Shown: piece after piece, positions 20,492 through 21,027 of the stretch
Layout: each line of letters opens with the position of its first letter
Position numbering within the stretch: position 1 is the first letter of the stretch
Assembly (NCBI GenBank): GCA_003599475.1
Contig: QZKK01000043.1
Location: 1 to 21,027, forward strand
Direction of reading: 5' to 3'
Length of the DNA stretch: 21,027 nt
Source: Desulfobacteraceae bacterium
Lineage (GTDB): Bacteria > Desulfobacterota > Desulfobacteria > Desulfobacterales > SURF-15
Notes under the pieces: model-generated
Seen by the model: the letters and a program-made list of their open reading frames with translations, nothing else
Database searches by the model: none
Told to the model about the DNA's origin: nothing
Position numbers and translations under genes: made by a program

Positions 20492-21027
20492 ATGATGCAG
20501 CTTGGCAAACTGGTGCGCCTCAACCGGATCTTGAACCCGAAATCCGGAAAACTGTTCATCGTCACCGTCGATCATCCGATCACGCGCGGCATGTTTCCGG
20601 CGCTGGAGAACATGGAAGAGACACTGAAGGAAATCGCCGAAGGGGGGCCGGATGCCATTTTGATGCACAAAGGGATCGCTCAACGCTTCTTTTCTCCGTA
20701 TGCAGGAAAAATCCCTCTGATCCTGAAAGCATCCAGCTTTTCCCCTTTTCATCCGACCTACGACGCCTGGGTGACCCGGGCCGAAGAAGCCGTCTCCCAT
20801 GGAGCCGACGCCATATCGATGGGAGTGATCCTCGGAAGCGAGCGCCAGGCCGAAATGCTCGAGAATCTCGGCGCGCTCGAGAGCGAAGCTTCCCGCTTCG
20901 GGTTAGTCCTGATGGCGCATATGTATCCGAAGGGAGAACGCATCAAAGAGAGCGAGCGGTTTTCGGTCGAAAACCTCACCTACTGTGTGAGGGCCGGAGA
21001 AGAGCTGGGGGTGGACGTAATCAAGAC
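20492..21027 (+). CDS. DhnA/LacD-type class I aldolase (partial, C-terminus outside window)
   Basis: The first 178 residues of a class I TIM-barrel aldolase of the FbaB/DhnA/LsrF group; the family is usually about 260-300 residues. The first strand reads FIVTVDHPITRGM (family: DHG-x-x-x-G-P-x-x-G-L), and the last complete codon is K178 in GVDVIK, which corresponds in place to the Schiff-base lysine of archaeal fructose-bisphosphate aldolase. Possible reactions are cleavage of a sugar or deoxy-sugar phosphate, or a 2-amino-3,7-dideoxyheptulosonate synthase-like condensation; the partner dehydrogenase suggests sugar catabolism. AGGAG at 20479-20483 lies eight bases before the ATG, which is followed by a second ATG. 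DHP instead of DHG is a deviation. Confidence 0.85.
   Translation, partial: MMQLGKLVRLNRILNPKSGKLFIVTVDHPITRGMFPALENMEETLKEIAEGGPDAILMHKGIAQRFFSPYAGKIPLILKASSFSPFHPTYDAWVTRAEEAVSHGADAISMGVILGSERQAEMLENLGALESEASRFGLVLMAHMYPKGERIKESERFSVENLTYCVRAGEELGVDVIK

Overview
The window looks like chromosomal DNA of a strict anaerobe, most likely an uncultured or little-studied member of the Desulfobacterota (former Deltaproteobacteria). The reasons are the enzyme types: a four-subunit pyruvate-type 2-oxoacid:ferredoxin oxidoreductase, a tungsten-type aldehyde:ferredoxin oxidoreductase with its own polyferredoxin, a 4-hydroxybutyryl-CoA-dehydratase-like radical enzyme, a corrinoid protein and a tripartite tricarboxylate transporter. 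The assignment to a lineage is inference from gene content; there is no rRNA or tRNA gene in the window.

Layout. From 17478 down to the left edge lie eighteen genes, all on the minus strand. In order of transcription they are: polyferredoxin, AOR, DapA-family aldolase/dehydratase, KDPG-type aldolase, UxaA-type sugar-acid dehydratase, FGGY kinase, small lipoprotein, corrinoid protein, FAH-family hydrolase, porC-porD-porA-porB, a KduD-like dehydrogenase, the radical dehydratase, then tctC-tctB-tctA (tctA is cut by the window edge). From 17776 rightwards the genes are mostly on the plus strand: a HAD hydrolase, a zinc alcohol/polyol dehydrogenase and a DhnA/LacD-type class I aldolase cut by the right edge. 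One more SDR dehydrogenase lies on the minus strand between them and converges on the HAD gene.

How the genes may work together (inference). The TctABC system imports a carboxylate, plausibly a sugar acid. SDR and zinc dehydrogenases interconvert keto and hydroxy forms, the UxaA-type enzyme dehydrates an aldonate to a 2-keto-3-deoxy acid, and one of three aldolase-type enzymes (or the FAH hydrolase acting on a diketo acid) cleaves it to pyruvate plus an aldehyde or hydroxy acid. AOR would oxidise the aldehyde and POR the pyruvate, both reducing ferredoxin. This resembles a ferredoxin-linked, Entner-Doudoroff-like sugar-acid pathway. No transcription regulator and no PfkB-type KDG kinase are present in the window.

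The gaps between genes are unusual. Many are filled with degenerate short tandem repeats, mostly heptamers, of several sequence families. Three gaps carry the same four families in the same order, and several arrays sit directly at the stop codon of the preceding gene in a fixed orientation. Two gaps carry inverted arrays able to fold into stems, one of them about 30 bp long. I regard this repeat system as the least explained structure here.
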